Shown: piece after piece, positions 61,253-64,000 of the stretch | Layout: every line of letters starts with the position of its first letter | Numbering within the stretch: position 1 is the first letter of the stretch | Assembly (NCBI RefSeq): GCF_030272615.1 | Contig: NC_081407.1 | Coordinates: forward strand, 373,434,132-373,498,131 | From: Cryptomeria japonica | Lineage: Eukaryota > Streptophyta > Pinopsida > Cupressales > Cupressaceae | Length of the DNA stretch: 64,000 nt | Direction of reading: 5' to 3' | Notes under the pieces: model-generated | What the model was told of the DNA's origin: nothing | Seen by the model: only the letters and a program-made list of their open reading frames with translations | Databases searched by the model: none | Translations under genes and position numbers: made by a program

Positions 61253-62809
61253 GAGCTAGAGCTCCCAAGGATTGTTGCCAATCAACACAAACCAAGGACT
61301 CAAACCTTCACTCAACTCCTAACACAAGGTGATACCCAAACTCTTGTGACCATATTCAATATGCCACAACCACACAAGGTTTCTCAACCACAGGGTATGG
61401 ATGTATATAGAACATATTCCCACCCAACTCTTGGTGTTCTTAAGCACTTTTGTCATCCAAACAATCTGCAACTCCCTTGCAGCCACTCAATCCCACAATA
61501 AGACAACATTGTTCTCAAAACTCATTACACACATCATGGAAACATATGAGCATTTAATGACAATAATGAAGCAGTGGTTTAGAGACTCCAAAACCTGCAC
61601 ATGAGAACATCAACAAACCAACTTGTGACACCAAACTTGGTCATCGACCCTTGTTTTACATAGACTGCAATACTAGCCTTCTAGGCCTAGTAGCCCTTCT
61701 CCGGATTTAAATGGATTACAACTCACAATCCCTTGATTTATGACACAAAATCAAACACTTTCTAGACCCCTTTTTGGAAAGTTTAATACATATTCCAAAA
61801 CCACTATATGATGCTTTGGGCTACTGTTGTTAACCCATAACATTCATCTAGACCTAATACCCCAATTAGGTCTCTTTTGCAAAGTAAGTGTCCTCCAAAA
61901 TCTTTACTCAACCCAACCACCACACTCACAAATTTTGTGTAGTCTCAAAACCACACATTTCAACTTTATTCAGTGTCCAAACCTCTTAAAATTTCCTCAC
62001 ATGCTCACTTTAGCAGTCAAAACACTCTTACACAGTCCGTCACATAGGGATGCCAGATTGATTATTGTCCCTCATCCTTTATCTCTCTTCCACCACCAAA
62101 ATGCCACACCAGACCACTAACCCCATACTTTCACCAACTTTCATCATCTTTTGTTGACGAAGTACAAAGTTATGGGCATATTTGTGCCAAAACCCTAGGT
62201 GGAGAGGGTTTTAGACCGCCATTCACAAAAATACAATAACTTTATTTATAATGGATTAAATGGGGTCTAACTAGACTTGAAAGAAAGGTTATTCACATGC
62301 CCATCCAACCACTCCAATTTAGAGCATCCTCTGTCCATACAATTCCGTACAAAATAGACTATTAAAACAAAAACTGGGAAATTACAGTGCAAAACTCAAA
62401 ATTCTTATTGCCAATAACCAAAGGTTAGATCAACCAACCTTGCCTCAGTTTGAGAGAGGCATATTACAACCATTCAAATAGCTATAATTGATTTTCAAAT
62501 CAGTTAGCCATTGAACCAATACTTTTTTGCAACTTGACAACAAAAGTTGCAAAAGTTGCTCATGCAACTTTTTGCAACTTTGACAACTTTTAACTCCAAC
62601 CTATCACACCTTCCTAGATACATCAAAAGTGTCACAAATGGGCCAGATATGGATCACAAACATCAATTACATTGATCCCACCCACTTTCACACTTGGGTG
62701 TTACATTTGACCATGAGTTGACCAACTAGGTCCTGATTGAGTACAACTACAAAAGTGGAACCAAGGCCTTACAAACACGGATAAGACAATGTGAAATGTG
62801 ATAACTTAA
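61253..62809. other. Unidentified sequence between LTR truncation and reverse copia LTR
   Basis: No domain-bearing ORF. A strong hairpin of TTGCAAAAGTTGC type lies at 62543-62581. It may belong to another unrecognised element. Confidence 0.35.
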
Positions 62810-64000
62810 TGATGAATGGATAGTACAAATCTGGTACTGAGAGGGGGGGTGAATTGGTACAGACAAATATATAGTCCTAAACCGGTTTGATAGTAGATAC
62901 TTCAAATGACTGGCAAGTAGTGACACCGGTTTGAAACAGAGTGCAACCGGTAAAGCTAGGAATGACTGTGACAAGCACTAATTGGTTACTCACTTAGCTT
63001 TTCACTCAACTCAAGACTGCACTACCATTTCAACCTTATGCATAAACAGGTAATCGAACATCAGATCATAATAACAGCTAGTTCAACATGTTTTATTGAC
63101 AAGCATAAACACATAACCATCATAAGCTTGACAGATAATAGGAAAGCATCACAAGACAAAAGCATCACACATGACACACATATTTTTCACGTGGAAACCC
63201 AACTGGGAAAAACCACGGTGGGGATGAATACCCACAAGCTGTTTTGAACTCTTTAGAAGTCCACTCTGTTAGGAGCCTTGTCCGGTTAGAGACATTACAA
63301 TAGGTTCTGCTAGGAACCAATCCTATTAAAGATCACCCGGTTAAGGGATGGCTACAATACCTAGTTAAGGGTTAAACCTTGGTAAAGGTTACCTTGTTAG
63401 AGGATTTCAAGAACTCAATAGCTAAAGGATTTCGAACTCAATAGCTTTGAATTACCTTGTTAAAGGATTTACAGCAAGCCGGTTAAGGCTACCTTGTTAA
63501 GGGATTTTCCAACTATTGAGGTGGTTAGAGATCAACAGGTATTACAATGATCTAGTAACAACACTCAATGCCAATGCAGATCCGCTTAAGCTCCTCTTCA
63601 CCTTCTGCACTTACACTCTGCAGGTATCACTTCTCTCCTTTTGGTTTGGCAAGAATTACGTATCCCTTCTCTTGGATACACACACAAAACTTTTGCCAAC
63701 AACCTCAGAAAGAGACACAACATCTAACTTACAGGAAAATAGATAAGTCGGTAGCATAAACCCTAAACCGTAAACCTGTTAGGTTAAGGAATTCAAACGG
63801 TTCAATCCTGACCGTTGAGAATACTCCATTAATTGCAACAGTCTTGATCCAATCTCAAGACATTCTCCATCGACCATTTTCACTGATTTCATGGCGGCTA
63901 ATAACCCATCACACATTGTCATCGTTTTACAGACTTCGCACATTCCCGAGGTAGATAGGAACAATCTCCTTCATGCAAGATCCTTCACGCGCACAAGGCT
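62810..64000 (-). repeat. Reverse copia-type LTR, cut by the window edge
   Basis: Read on the minus strand, it ends with CCCCCCCTCTCAGTACCAG and a final ATTCATCA. Inside are the reverse complements of the Copia blocks CCACGGTGG...TTTTTCCCAGTTGGG and CACGTG (63188-63222). There is no primer site to its left, so this is either a 3' LTR (with its element beyond the window) or a solo LTR. Its left flank is CTTAA. Confidence 0.75.

Overview
The window looks like intergenic DNA from a large, repeat-rich plant nuclear genome. A gymnosperm is my best guess, from the long LTRs, the nested Tat-type Ty3/gypsy and Ty1/copia elements and the absence of any recognisable host gene, but nothing in the sequence proves the lineage. 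No rRNA, tRNA or CRISPR feature was seen. Almost everything I can name is a retroelement, a retroelement relic or a simple repeat.

Layout. 1-2516 (-) is a long decayed reading frame of unknown function, followed by a degenerate ~120-bp tandem array (2820-3935). A LINE 3' region (-) occupies 4031-5219 and resumes at 17948-18521; it is split by a complete Tat-clade Ty3/gypsy element (5220-17947) with 1660-bp LTRs and a 5-bp target duplication AGCAG. That element carries protease, reverse transcriptase, two RNase H domains and integrase in one uninterrupted frame broken only by five stop codons. On the opposite strand, between integrase and the 3' LTR, it carries a three-exon gene for a plant mobile domain (PMD) protein. 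After relics of other LTR families (18522-21035) comes a second, pol-less element with 1160-bp LTRs (21036-34321), itself split by a copia-type element (25129-32500) that has a Gag and a second ORF of unknown function but no pol. 34322-46550 is AT-rich and poor in features: one Mutator-like MITE, a pyrimidine tract, one half of a dispersed repeat and an LTR-like relic. 46551-50394 is a 3.8-kb solo-LTR-like unit with a perfect 5-bp target duplication (CCTAG). 50395-54075 holds the other half of the dispersed repeat, a large GT/AG microsatellite and a second decayed PMD copy. 54076-61252 is a third Tat-related, pol-less element with a truncated 3' LTR and a copia solo LTR (57995-59222) nested inside it. 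62810-64000 is a reverse-oriented copia LTR running off the end.

How the parts relate. The three Tat-type elements share a primer binding site (TGGTGAACCCGACG-like), a polypurine tract (AAAGTGGGGGCTAAA-like), LTR ends beginning TGTAG and a Gag-region motif DWGSLxFxPxF. The complete copy at 5220-17947 therefore represents the kind of autonomous element that could mobilise the two pol-less relatives. The LTRs of these families also share an inverted-repeat module; in two of them it sits 123-124 bp upstream of the TATA-like box and the stem is kept although its sequence differs. All sequence comparisons were made by eye and need alignment to confirm.
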